The notes beneath the pieces are model-generated. The model saw nothing but the letters and a program-made list of their open reading frames with translations. It ran no database searches and was not told where the DNA came from. From NCBI RefSeq assembly GCF_030462585.1, contig NZ_JASMRU010000010.1, forward strand, positions 1 through 41,374: a stretch of DNA of 41,374 nucleotides. The letters run 5' to 3'. Position numbers and translations under genes: made by a program. This DNA comes from Pseudomonas sp. CAN1 (lineage in GTDB: Bacteria; Pseudomonadota; Gammaproteobacteria; Pseudomonadales; Pseudomonadaceae). Shown piece by piece: positions 25,148 to 33,906 of this stretch (positions within the stretch are counted from its first letter, which is position 1; each line of letters begins with the position of its first letter).

Positions 25148-26302
25148 ATGAAATACAAGGTGACCATGGTCTTCGGAACCCGCCCGGAGGCCATCAAGAT
25201 GGCACCCCTGGCTCGGGTCCTGCGCCGCACGCCGGAAATCGAGCTGCGCATCTGCTCCACCGGCCAGCATCGCGAGATGCTACAGCAAGTGCTGAACTCC
25301 TTCGAACTGGAGGTCGACGAAGACCTCGACGTCATGACCCAGGGCCAGACGCTGAACAGCCTGTCCCTGCAGATGATGGGCAAGCTGGACGACAGCTACG
25401 ATCGCCACCGCCCGGACATCGTGCTGGTCCATGGCGACACCACCACCAGCTTCATCGCCGCCCTCACCGCCTTCAACCGGCAGATTCCGGTGGGCCATGT
25501 CGAGGCCGGGCTGCGCACCGGCAACATCCACCAACCCTGGCCGGAGGAAGCCAACCGCCGCCTGACCGCGGTGATCGCCGACCTGCACTTCCCGCCGACC
25601 AAGGCCTCGCGCGACAACCTGCTGCGCGAAGGGGTGAACATCGACCAGATCGAGGTCACCGGCAACACGGTGATCGACGCCCTGCTGTGGATGCGCGAGC
25701 ACCTGCACGAGACCGGCTGGAAACCCGCCGCCGACTCGCCGCTGGCGACATTCACCGGCGAGCGCCGCCTGGTGCTGATCACCGGCCACCGCCGGGAGAA
25801 CTTCGGCAAGGGCTTCGAGCGCATCTGCCAGGCCCTGGCCGAGCTGGCCCAGCGCTTCCCGGAGGTGGACTTCGTCTACCCGGTGCACCTCAACCCGCAG
25901 GTGCAGAACGCCGTCTACGGTCTGCTCTCGGACAAGCCGAACATCCACCTGATCGCCCCGCAGGACTACCAGCACTTCGTCTGGCTGATGGACCGCGCCT
26001 ACCTCATCCTCACCGATTCGGGCGGCATCCAGGAGGAAGCCCCGGCGCTGGGCAAACCGCTGCTGGTGCTGCGCCGCGTCACCGAGCGCCCCGCCGTGCT
26101 GGAAGGCGGCACCGTGGTGCTGGTGGGCACCAACACCGGGCGCATCGTCAGCGAAGCCAGCCACCTGCTGCGCGACGAGGAAGTCTACGAACAGATGAGC
26201 CGGGTATTCAGCCCCTACGGCGACGGCCACGCCAGCGAGAAGATCGTCGCCCGGCTGCTGTCCTGGTTCGGTGAATCACGCACACCAAGCGAGTTCGAAT
26301 GA
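25148..26302 (+). CDS. wecB: UDP-N-acetylglucosamine 2-epimerase (non-hydrolysing)
   Basis: This 384-residue cytoplasmic enzyme interconverts UDP-GlcNAc and UDP-ManNAc. It has the N-terminal GTRPEAIKM motif (10-18), VHGDTTTSF, GHVEAGLRTG, ITGHRRENFG, and the C-terminal LTDSGGIQEEAPALGKPLLVLR, all typical of WecB. ATG 25148 follows AAGGAG at six bases; a TTG one codon earlier is less likely. Its end overlaps the nfrB start (ATGA), so the two are translationally coupled. In E. coli WecB supplies UDP-ManNAc for the NfrA/NfrB-dependent phage-N4 receptor glycan; co-location here points to the same use. Confidence 0.93.
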   Translation: MKYKVTMVFGTRPEAIKMAPLARVLRRTPEIELRICSTGQHREMLQQVLNSFELEVDEDLDVMTQGQTLNSLSLQMMGKLDDSYDRHRPDIVLVHGDTTTSFIAALTAFNRQIPVGHVEAGLRTGNIHQPWPEEANRRLTAVIADLHFPPTKASRDNLLREGVNIDQIEVTGNTVIDALLWMREHLHETGWKPAADSPLATFTGERRLVLITGHRRENFGKGFERICQALAELAQRFPEVDFVYPVHLNPQVQNAVYGLLSDKPNIHLIAPQDYQHFVWLMDRAYLILTDSGGIQEEAPALGKPLLVLRRVTERPAVLEGGTVVLVGTNTGRIVSEASHLLRDEEVYEQMSRVFSPYGDGHASEKIVARLLSWFGESRTPSEFE

Positions 26303-28473
26303 GCCTCGAACTGATCGATATCGTCACCTACGTCCTCTATGCCCTGAAGTACCTGGCGATCATCCTCGCCGCGCTGATGTTCCTGCTCGGCCTGGATGAC
26401 CTGTTCATCGACCTGGTGTACTGGGGCCGCGTGCTGGTCCGGCGCTTCCGCATCTACAACCGCTTCGACCGCGCCGACGAGGAACGCCTCTTCGCCGCCG
26501 CCGAGAAGCCGCTGGCGATCATGGTCCCGGCCTGGAACGAGGTCGGCGTGGTCGGCGAGATGGCGCGCCTGGCGGCGTCCACCCTGGACTACGAGAACTA
26601 CCAGATCTTCGTCGGCACCTACCCCAACGATCCGCAGACCCAAGCCGACGTGGACGCCGTGTGCCTGCACTACCCCAACGTGCACAAGGTGGTCTGCGCG
26701 CGCCCCGGCCCCACCAGCAAGGCCGACTGCCTGAACAACATCATCGACGCCATCCTGCGCTTCGAGGCTGACGCCCGGGTCGAGTTCGCCGGCTTCATCC
26801 TGCACGACGCCGAGGACGTGATCTCGCCGCTGGAGCTGCGCCTGTTCAACTACCTGCTGCCGGCCAAGGACCTGATCCAGATTCCGGTCTACCCCTACGC
26901 CCCGGAATGGACCGGCTTCACCGCCGGCCACTACGTCGACGAATTTGCCGAGAACCACGGCAAGGACGTACCGGTGCGCGAAGCGCTGACCGGCCAGGTG
27001 CCCAGCGCCGGCGTCGGCACCTGCTTCAGCCGCCGCGCCATCGCCGCACTGCTGGAAGACGGCGACGGCATCGCCTTCGACGTGCAGAGCCTCACCGAGG
27101 ACTACGACATCGGTTTCCGCCTCAAGCAGAAGGGCATGAAGTGCATCTTCGCCCGCTATTCCATCACCGACCCGCAGCTGGCGCTGAAGAGCGAGTGGGT
27201 GCTGGGCATGGACCGGCGCTTCTCCCAGGTCATCTGCGTGCGCGAACACTTCCCGCGCACCTGGCAGCACGCCATCCGGCAGAAGTCCCGGTGGATCACC
27301 GGAATCGTCTTCCAGGGCACGCGCAACCTGGGCTGGAGCAGCAAGACAATGCTCAACTACTTCCTCTGGCGTGACCGCCGGGGGCTGATCGCCTACCTGC
27401 TGAGCTTCCTGGTCAACCTGCTGTTCCTGGTGCTGATCACCATGTGGCTGATCACCACCCTGTCACCCAACGCCTGGCGCTTCCCGTCGATCCTCGAAGG
27501 CAGCCAGCTGCTGGTGGTGCTGCTGTTCCTCAACGGCCTGATGCTGCTCAACCGGCTGTTCCAGCGCTTCTGGTTCGTCACCCGCTTCTACGGCGTCTTC
27601 GAGGGCCTGCTGTCGGCGCCGCGGATGATGTGGAGCAACTTCGTCAACTTCTTCGCCAACCTGCGCGCGCTCAAGCAGGTGATGGAGATGGGCGACTCGC
27701 GCCGCGTGGCCTGGGACAAGACCACCCACGAATTCCCCGCCCTCGCCGGCCCGCAGCGCGCGCCGCTGGGCCAGCGCCTGATCGAGCAGGGGCTGATCAA
27801 CGAGGAGCAGCTGCAATCGGCGCTGACCAGCCCGGTGCGCCGGCGCCTGGGCCGCGAGCTGCTGCTGCGCGGGCTGATCAACAGCACCCAGCTGGTCTCC
27901 ACCCTCGCCGAGGAACTGGGGGAAAAATGGGCACCGCTCAACCCCTTCACTCTCGACCCGAAACTCATCGAGGCGCTGCCACGCAAGCTCGCCCTGCGCT
28001 ACGCCGTGCTGCCGGTAGCCATTGAAGGCGACACCCTGGTACTGGCCGGCGAACAGCAGTTCAGCCAGGTTTCCCTCGGCGCCATCAGCCGCCACCTCAA
28101 ACGCCCGGTGCGCAGCCAGCTGGCGCCGCAGGGTCGAGTCACCCTCGGCCTGCGCTACTGGTATGGCGGCCGCCACCAGAGCGAGGAAACCCGCACCATC
28201 CTCGACGTGCTCAAGCAGCACCAGGGCGACGAGGCGCTGATGGAAGCCGTGTGCAGCCACCTGGTGCTGTTCGGCACCCTGCTGCAGGTGCGCGGCATGG
28301 TGCCGCCGAGCCTGTTCAACCAGGCGCTGATCGACTTCGACCCCGAGCAGGACTCGCTCGGCGAACACCTGATCAAACGCGGCATGATCACCCAGCAGGT
28401 CCTCGACGAAGCCCTGAAGGAACAGGCCAGCGAACAGCATGAGGCCTATCGCATCGCCCGGGAGGCCGCGTGA
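26299..28473 (+). CDS. nfrB: NfrB: membrane glycosyltransferase with C-terminal MshEN-type c-di-GMP domain
   Basis: This 724-residue inner-membrane protein has an N-terminal helix (about 10-35) and a family-2 glycosyltransferase domain with HDAED (Asp170/Asp173), TEDYD (Glu267, Asp268) and QKSRW (328-332), matching the DxD, ED and QxxRW processive-synthase motifs. Transmembrane segments at about 362-425 follow. From residue 489 (PLGQRLIEQGLINEEQLQSAL, RRRLGRELLLRGLINSTQL) it carries a GspE-N/MshEN domain, a known c-di-GMP-binding module. E. coli NfrB is needed for phage N4 adsorption and, when activated by c-di-GMP, makes a ManNAc polymer. It overlaps wecB and nfrA by four bases each. Confidence 0.92.
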   Translation: MSLELIDIVTYVLYALKYLAIILAALMFLLGLDDLFIDLVYWGRVLVRRFRIYNRFDRADEERLFAAAEKPLAIMVPAWNEVGVVGEMARLAASTLDYENYQIFVGTYPNDPQTQADVDAVCLHYPNVHKVVCARPGPTSKADCLNNIIDAILRFEADARVEFAGFILHDAEDVISPLELRLFNYLLPAKDLIQIPVYPYAPEWTGFTAGHYVDEFAENHGKDVPVREALTGQVPSAGVGTCFSRRAIAALLEDGDGIAFDVQSLTEDYDIGFRLKQKGMKCIFARYSITDPQLALKSEWVLGMDRRFSQVICVREHFPRTWQHAIRQKSRWITGIVFQGTRNLGWSSKTMLNYFLWRDRRGLIAYLLSFLVNLLFLVLITMWLITTLSPNAWRFPSILEGSQLLVVLLFLNGLMLLNRLFQRFWFVTRFYGVFEGLLSAPRMMWSNFVNFFANLRALKQVMEMGDSRRVAWDKTTHEFPALAGPQRAPLGQRLIEQGLINEEQLQSALTSPVRRRLGRELLLRGLINSTQLVSTLAEELGEKWAPLNPFTLDPKLIEALPRKLALRYAVLPVAIEGDTLVLAGEQQFSQVSLGAISRHLKRPVRSQLAPQGRVTLGLRYWYGGRHQSEETRTILDVLKQHQGDEALMEAVCSHLVLFGTLLQVRGMVPPSLFNQALIDFDPEQDSLGEHLIKRGMITQQVLDEALKEQASEQHEAYRIAREAA

Positions 28474-31400
28474 AACTGCAACAACCCCTGCTCTACGGCC
28501 TGATCCTGGCGAGCATCGCCACTCCACTGGCGCATGCCGCCGACGACCAGCTCAGCGAGTTCCAGCGCTTCCGCAGCTTCCCCTTCCTCGACAAGGGCTA
28601 CAAGGAAGCCAAGAAGAACAACTGGGCGGAGGTCGAGCGCCTGATGCGCCACCTACTCGACCGCGTGCCGAACAACACCGAGGCCCGCGGTCTGCTGGTG
28701 CAGGCGCTGGCCAAGCAGCAACGCTACGACGACGCCGAGAAGGAAGCCCAGGCCCTGGCCGGCACCGAGGCCGGTGCCCGCGCGTTGACCGAGCTGCGCC
28801 TGGACCTGATCGAGAACGGCCCACCGCCCGCAGCCCAGGTCAACCAGTGGCTGGCCCATGCCGACGCCAACGAGCGCGTACGCCTGTGGCAAGCCTACAG
28901 CCTGCGGCTCGGCCAGACCCAGGGCGCCGCCAAGGCCCTGGAGTGGCTGAGCACCGTGCCGCCCGCTGGCGACGGCCGCGTCCTGCGCGAAGCCCGCGCC
29001 AACTGGGCCGAGCAGTTGCGTGACTGGGACACCACCATCGCCCAGCTGGCGCCGCTGGCCGCCGCCCACCAGTTGGCCGCCGAGGACTGGCGGCGACTGG
29101 CCAACGCCTACGCCCAGCGCCTGGAGGAAAAGCCGCTGGAGCAGTTGCTGCAGCAGGCTCCCGACGCCAATGTCGAGCGGCAGGCGCGGCTGGCGATCAT
29201 CGACCGCGCCATCGCCGTGCAGCAGACCGAGGTGGCCAAGCGCTGGTTGCTCAGCCTGCCCGAGCAGGACCGCCAGGCCCCCAAGCGCCAGGCGCAACTG
29301 CTGGAAGTCGCCCGCGCTGGCAACGATACCGCCCTGGTGGAAAAGCTCAGCGATGCGCAGAACCGCCCCTGCCTGGAAACCACCGAGTGGCTGTCGCACC
29401 ACGACCAGCCAACGGCGTTGCAGAAGCTGCGCCAGTGCAAACCCGAGGAAGACCCGAAGGCCTGGCTGGTCCTCGCCCAGCGCCTGAATGCCACCGACCT
29501 GCTGGAAAACACCCGGCTGGCCGAGCCCTGGGACAGCGCCCGCCGCGATCAACTGGTGGACGCCTGGCGCCGCCAGGGCCGCACCGACCTGGCGCTGGCC
29601 TGGCTGGCGCGCCAGCCGCAGAACGCCGACACCCTGCGCCAGCGCGCCGAGCTGCTGCAGGCGCGCGGCAACACCGGTGAAGCCGCCAGGCTCTGGGAAC
29701 AGCGCTACCGCCAGACCGGCGACCTCAAGGCGCTCGACCAGGCTAGCTTCCTGGCCCTCTCCTCCGGGCACAGCGAGCACGCCCGGCAACTGCTGGAGAA
29801 CGCCTACGACCGCCGTGGCGGCAACCTGCCGCCGACGCTGCTGCGCCGCCTCGCCGGCATCCACGCGCGCAACGACACCCCGCTGGACGTGGCGCGCATC
29901 GAAGCCCTGCTGCCCAAGGCTGATCCAGTCTCGCGCGGCTACCTGCTCGGCCGGCTGGCCGAAGCTGGCCGTTGCGACGCCCTGCAACGCTACCTCAGCC
30001 CGGACTCCAACACCCCCGGCGAGCTGCGCGCCCTCGGCCGCTGCGCCATGCCCGCGCGCCCCGGCGAGGCGGTGGTCTATTACCAGGCCGCCATCGCCCA
30101 CGGCGACAAGGACAGCCAGCTGCCGCTGGCCTATGCCATGGAGGCCGCCGGGGACTCCGCCGGTGCCTTGCACATCTTCAACGCCCTGCCGGCCAGCGAG
30201 CTCAACGACAACGCCCGCCTGACCGCCAGCCGCGCCGCCCTGGTCAGCAACGACAACGCCGCCGCCGAGCGCTACTGGCAGCAGGCGAAGAAAGGCAGTG
30301 CAGATGACTGGGCTTTGGGCGCCAACATCGCCGATGCCCGTGGCGATTATTCCGAAGCCCTTGCGCGGCACCGCGAAGCGCTGCAGCACCAGCCCAACGG
30401 CCAGCACTACTACAACGCCGCCGCCAGCGCACAGAAGGCCGGCGATAAGCAGCAGAGCAAGCTGTGGCTGGCCGAAGCGGTGCGCCGCGAACCGAACAAT
30501 CCGCGTTTCCGCGCCGACTACGGCATGCGCCTGGCCGGCACCGACACCCCGGAAGAGCGCCGTACCTCGATCCCCTACCTGGAGCGCGCCACCCGCGACT
30601 ACCCGGAGGACTTCCGCCTCGGCGAGACCCTGGCCTGGCGCTACGACGAGACCGGCGACAGCTTCGCCACCCGCCGCGAGCTGCGCCGGGTGATCGACCT
30701 GGAACAGCAGCCGGTCGCCGCCGACGACGAATACGGCAGCCTCGAAGCGCGCCGCTACCGCCAGCGCCGCGCGCACCAGACGCTGTCCCAGCGTGACAAC
30801 CTGACCATCGCCAGCACCTGGTCGCCGGCCGGCGTCACCTCGGTGCCGATCCTCAACGGCGACAACCAGACCGGCAACCGCCGCCGCGCCCAGTCGCAGA
30901 ACCTGCAGACCTTCATCTGGGACCACGCCCTGGGCGAGGAACCGACCCGCAATGGCAGCAGCCTGTCGGTCTACGGCCGGGCGATTGCCGGCAACGAAGG
31001 CCGCAAGCAATACACCCAGACCCTCGCCGCCGGTTTCGGCCTGCGCTACAAGCCCTTCGGCGACTACAACCTCAATCTCTACAGCGAGCTGTACAAGCAG
31101 AACACGGTGAAGGACGACGGCGACTCCGACTACGCCTTCGACGGCATCCGCCTGCACGAGATCGGCACCCCGGAGAAGTTCGAGCGCTACGTGCGCCAGC
31201 GCGACAAGTACGGCCAGACCTCCACCGACTTCCTGCTGCGCGCCACCGCCTCCTTCCTCGACCAGGGCGAGTACCGCAACGACTGGCGCGTCGACGAAAG
31301 CAACTGGGACGAGCGCTTCCTCTATACCGACTTCGCCTGGTGGACCCACGCCGGCGACCACCAGTGGGTCTCGCGCTACCAGCAGGGCCACACCTGGAAG

Positions 31401-31652
31401 CTGCCGGTGGACTCGCCGCAGACCATCATGCCCTACGGTTTTGCCGAGTTCTCCGCACAGGACCCGAGCAACGACTGGCGCCAGGACCTGCGCAGCGGCG
31501 TCGGCCTGCGCTGGCAGTACTGGTACGGCGAGGACCGCTACAACGCCTACCGCGCCCACGTCACCGTGCGCACCGAGTACCAGCTCGGCATGGCCGGCAA
31601 CCTCTATGAACAGGCCAATGGCTGGCTGCTGGGACTGGAGGTGAACTTCTGA
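28470..31652 (+). CDS. nfrA: NfrA: outer-membrane protein with TPR-like periplasmic region (phage N4 receptor family)
   Basis: This 1060-residue protein has a signal peptide cleaved near AHA-ADD (residue 23). About 700 residues of helical TPR-like repeats rich in Leu, Ala, Arg and Gln follow, e.g. EAARLWEQRYRQTGDLKALDQ and EALARHREALQHQPNGQHYYNAA. The C-terminal 260 residues are beta-rich and aromatic, ending in LGLEVNF with the terminal Phe usual for outer-membrane barrels; this is the NfrA C-terminal domain. E. coli NfrA (about 990 residues) is the outer-membrane partner of NfrB and the phage N4 receptor component, probably exporting the glycan. The GTG start overlaps the nfrB stop (GTGA). 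Confidence 0.9.
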   Translation: MKLQQPLLYGLILASIATPLAHAADDQLSEFQRFRSFPFLDKGYKEAKKNNWAEVERLMRHLLDRVPNNTEARGLLVQALAKQQRYDDAEKEAQALAGTEAGARALTELRLDLIENGPPPAAQVNQWLAHADANERVRLWQAYSLRLGQTQGAAKALEWLSTVPPAGDGRVLREARANWAEQLRDWDTTIAQLAPLAAAHQLAAEDWRRLANAYAQRLEEKPLEQLLQQAPDANVERQARLAIIDRAIAVQQTEVAKRWLLSLPEQDRQAPKRQAQLLEVARAGNDTALVEKLSDAQNRPCLETTEWLSHHDQPTALQKLRQCKPEEDPKAWLVLAQRLNATDLLENTRLAEPWDSARRDQLVDAWRRQGRTDLALAWLARQPQNADTLRQRAELLQARGNTGEAARLWEQRYRQTGDLKALDQASFLALSSGHSEHARQLLENAYDRRGGNLPPTLLRRLAGIHARNDTPLDVARIEALLPKADPVSRGYLLGRLAEAGRCDALQRYLSPDSNTPGELRALGRCAMPARPGEAVVYYQAAIAHGDKDSQLPLAYAMEAAGDSAGALHIFNALPASELNDNARLTASRAALVSNDNAAAERYWQQAKKGSADDWALGANIADARGDYSEALARHREALQHQPNGQHYYNAAASAQKAGDKQQSKLWLAEAVRREPNNPRFRADYGMRLAGTDTPEERRTSIPYLERATRDYPEDFRLGETLAWRYDETGDSFATRRELRRVIDLEQQPVAADDEYGSLEARRYRQRRAHQTLSQRDNLTIASTWSPAGVTSVPILNGDNQTGNRRRAQSQNLQTFIWDHALGEEPTRNGSSLSVYGRAIAGNEGRKQYTQTLAAGFGLRYKPFGDYNLNLYSELYKQNTVKDDGDSDYAFDGIRLHEIGTPEKFERYVRQRDKYGQTSTDFLLRATASFLDQGEYRNDWRVDESNWDERFLYTDFAWWTHAGDHQWVSRYQQGHTWKLPVDSPQTIMPYGFAEFSAQDPSNDWRQDLRSGVGLRWQYWYGEDRYNAYRAHVTVRTEYQLGMAGNLYEQANGWLLGLEVNF

Positions 31653-32527
31653 TGCGCCGCCTGCTGATCACCCTCGCGCTGCTCCTCTCCAGCCTCACCG
31701 CCCAGGCCGACGAGCGCCTGTTCTACCAACCACTGAACGTCGACGCCGCGCTCAGCCAAGCACAGTGGCAGCAGATCTGGCGCGCCAGCGTGGCCCAGGG
31801 CGCGAAGACCCTCATCGTGCAATGGACCGCCTATGGCGACTCCAGCTTCGGCGGCCCCGGCGGCTGGTTACAGCGCTCGCTGCAGAGCGCCCATGACAGC
31901 GGTCTGCAACTGGTGCTCGGCCTGTACATGGACCCGGCCTATTACCAGCGCCAGAGCGAGCTGGATACCCCCGGTCTGGAAAGCTACTGGCAGCACCAGC
32001 TGGGCCGTTCGCTGGCGCAACAGCGCCTGCTGCGCGAGCAATGGAAGCTGCCGGTCAGCGCCTGGTACCTGCCGATGGAACTGGACGACTGGCACTTCCA
32101 GGCCGGCGAACGCCGCCTGGCCCTGCAGCGCCAGCTCAAGGACTTCGCCGGCCAGCTCGGCGAGCCGCTGCAACTGAGCGCCTTCGCCGGCGGCAAGCTG
32201 GCGCCGCAGGTGTACGGCGACTGGCTGGGCGAAATCGCCGGGCTCGGCGTGCAGGTCTGGTGGCAGGATGGCGCCGGCACCGGCGCACTGCCCGTACGGG
32301 TGCGCGAAGCCTATGCCAACGCCCTGCCCTGCCCGGTCGGAATAGTCCGCGAAGCCTTCCGCCAGACCAGCGCCGCCGGCCAGCCGTTCAAGGCCGAGCC
32401 CGCCGCCCCCACGACCACCTCCACCGGCTGCCACGCCAGTGCGGTGTTCGAAGTCCGTTACCGGCCCTGGGGCAAGGCCCTGCTGGACAACCAGCGGGCC
32501 CATCCGGGCGCCGCCGCAACGCCCTGA
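31652..32527 (+). CDS. YbcH-like periplasmic DUF4434 protein of the nfr operon
   Basis: This 291-residue protein has a signal peptide cleaved near AQA-DE (residue 19). It resembles E. coli YbcH (DUF4434, a TIM-barrel glycoside-hydrolase-like fold): YQPLNVDAALSQAQWQQIW, GAKTLIVQWTAYGD, LQLVLGLYMDPAYY, AWYLPMELDDWHF, GVQVWWQDGAG. YbcH is the neighbour of nfrA in E. coli. The conserved acidic residues MELDDW and WQDG lie where barrel hydrolases place catalytic carboxylates; a role in trimming, releasing or modifying the ManNAc polymer is inference. Its ATG overlaps the nfrA stop (TGATG). Confidence 0.85.
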   Translation: MRRLLITLALLLSSLTAQADERLFYQPLNVDAALSQAQWQQIWRASVAQGAKTLIVQWTAYGDSSFGGPGGWLQRSLQSAHDSGLQLVLGLYMDPAYYQRQSELDTPGLESYWQHQLGRSLAQQRLLREQWKLPVSAWYLPMELDDWHFQAGERRLALQRQLKDFAGQLGEPLQLSAFAGGKLAPQVYGDWLGEIAGLGVQVWWQDGAGTGALPVRVREAYANALPCPVGIVREAFRQTSAAGQPFKAEPAAPTTTSTGCHASAVFEVRYRPWGKALLDNQRAHPGAAATP

Positions 32528-32536
32528 AATACCTGC

Positions 32537-32577
32537 CCTCGCGCGCTTGCGCGAGGCGCCGGCAGTTCGGCTATTCT
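32537..32577 (+). promoter_or_regulatory. Hairpin and possible promoter before the diguanylate cyclase gene
   Basis: CCTCGCGC-GCTT-GCGCGAGG (32537-32556) forms a perfect 8-bp stem without a T-tract. It is followed by TATTCT (32572-32577), a fair -10, with TTGCGC (32547-32552) as a possible -35 at 19-bp spacing. This suggests the GGDEF gene, 85 bp after the ybcH-like stop, may have its own start site as well as read-through. Confidence 0.35.
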
Positions 32578-32612
32578 CGCGCGAGCGAACCCACACTCGC
32601 ACAGGGCGGTAC

Positions 32613-33680
32613 ATGTTCAAGACCATCGAATCCGAGGTACTCAAGCGCAGCGTTTCGGCCGAGATCAAGGCCGAATTCCTCCAGCACGATTTCGAGCGAC
32701 TGCACGGCTTCAGCCTGCTGGTCTTCGGCATCAGCATCGCCATGTGGCTGCTGTTCGACCTGATCGTCAGCTTCCAGGCCGGCCAGGGCTTCACCTACAT
32801 CTCGGTGATCTTCCTCGGCGTATTCTTCGTCATCTCGACGGCTGCCGTGTTCGTGCGCAAGGCGCTGCACTTCTACTGGCTCAACCTGGCCTTCGTCATC
32901 ACCTTCAGCCTCGGCGCGCGCCTGGTGATCGACGGCGTTCCCGAAGCCGTGCGCCAGGCCTGGCTGGTGATCGCCGCCTCCACCGTGCTCTACAGCGCCA
33001 CCGCCATGCCGCTGAACAACCTCACCTTCTATGCAGTGCTGGTGGTGACCTGGACCTTCCTCAACCCGCTGCTGGGCGATGTGCCGGATTTCGATGAACG
33101 CCGCAGCATGCTGATCTGCTACCCGCTGTTCATCAGTGCACTGTCCATCTACATCTTCAACCACCTGAGCAAGGCCAAGCTGTACAACTACGCCATGGCC
33201 CGACTGCTGCTGGACCAGGCCTACCTCGACGTGCTCACCGGCATCCCCAACCGCCGTTCCTTCATGACCCGCGTCGGCCAGCGCCTGCCGGACGACGGCG
33301 AGCAGCGCTACCTGGTGATGATCGACATCGACCACTTCAAACGGGTCAACGATACCTACGGCCACGACGTCGGCGATGAAGTGCTGACCCGTGTGGCGCG
33401 CACCATCAAGAGCGAGATGAAGGACTTCGAATTCGCCCGGCTGGGCGGCGAGGAGTTCGGCCTGTACCTGTGGGGCATCAGCGTCGAGGATGCCCAGTCG
33501 CGGGTAGAGCAGCTGCGCGTGGCCACCTCGCAGCTGCCCGGCAAACCCAGCGTCACCATCAGCCTGGGCCTGGCCCACCTGGCCGCCGACGGCTCGCTGA
33601 GTCAGGCGCTGATCAAGGCCGACCAGGCGCTCTACAGCTCCAAGCACAATGGCCGCAACCAGGTGACCTATTCACCCTGA
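32613..33680 (+). CDS. Membrane diguanylate cyclase (GGDEF protein) linked to the nfr genes
   Basis: This 355-residue inner-membrane enzyme makes c-di-GMP from two GTP. Five or six hydrophobic helices (about 32-185) form a MASE-like sensor region. The GGDEF domain (about 200-355) has DVLTGIPNRR (206-215), DIDHFKRVNDTYGH (238-251) and the active-site GGEEF (278-282), a catalytically competent variant. The I-site RxxD is absent five residues before GGEEF (MKDF there), so product feedback inhibition is not expected. It lies 85 bp after the nfr genes on the same strand. E. coli NfrB depends on the unlinked cyclase DgcJ, whose sensor region is periplasmic and differs from this one. Confidence 0.9.
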   Translation: MFKTIESEVLKRSVSAEIKAEFLQHDFERLHGFSLLVFGISIAMWLLFDLIVSFQAGQGFTYISVIFLGVFFVISTAAVFVRKALHFYWLNLAFVITFSLGARLVIDGVPEAVRQAWLVIAASTVLYSATAMPLNNLTFYAVLVVTWTFLNPLLGDVPDFDERRSMLICYPLFISALSIYIFNHLSKAKLYNYAMARLLLDQAYLDVLTGIPNRRSFMTRVGQRLPDDGEQRYLVMIDIDHFKRVNDTYGHDVGDEVLTRVARTIKSEMKDFEFARLGGEEFGLYLWGISVEDAQSRVEQLRVATSQLPGKPSVTISLGLAHLAADGSLSQALIKADQALYSSKHNGRNQVTYSP

Positions 33681-33706
33681 GGCTTTTGCAGAACCCGGAA
33701 ACGAAA

Positions 33707-33728
33707 AAGGCCCGCGAATGCGGGCCTT
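33707..33728 (-). terminator. Intrinsic terminator of tRNA-Arg(CCT)
   Basis: AAGGCCCGC-GAAT-GCGGGCCTT is a perfect 9-bp stem with a T-run on the minus strand (A-tract at 33704-33708). It lies just after the tRNA's 3' end and also sits 27 bp after the diguanylate cyclase stop. Confidence 0.8.
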
Positions 33729-33735
33729 GTCATGC

Positions 33736-33812
33736 TGGTGTCCCGGAGAGGGGTCGAACCTCCAACCTTCCCCTTAGGAGGGGGACGCTCTATCCAATTG
33801 AGCTACCGGGAC
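33736..33812 (-). tRNA. tRNA-Arg (anticodon CCT)
   Basis: This 77-nt cloverleaf has acceptor GTCCCGG/CCGGGAC, D-loop GCTCAATTGGATAGAGC, anticodon loop CTCCTAA (CCT at 33776-33778, reads AGG) and T-arm GGAGGTTCGACCCCTCT, with CCA encoded in the DNA (33736-33738). Confidence 0.97.
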
Positions 33813-33906
33813 ACGATCGGGACGGCATGTTAACCACCGACGGGCGATTTGTCATGCCGCTGCCACTGCCGGCGTCCATAATCTGCTCGCCAGTGGGAGG
33901 AAGATC

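Noticed and set aside
28653..31559. A 968-codon leftward frame opposite nfrA
   Set aside because: NfrA on the plus strand has a signal peptide, TPR region, barrel end and translational coupling; the opposite frame lacks any domain pattern.
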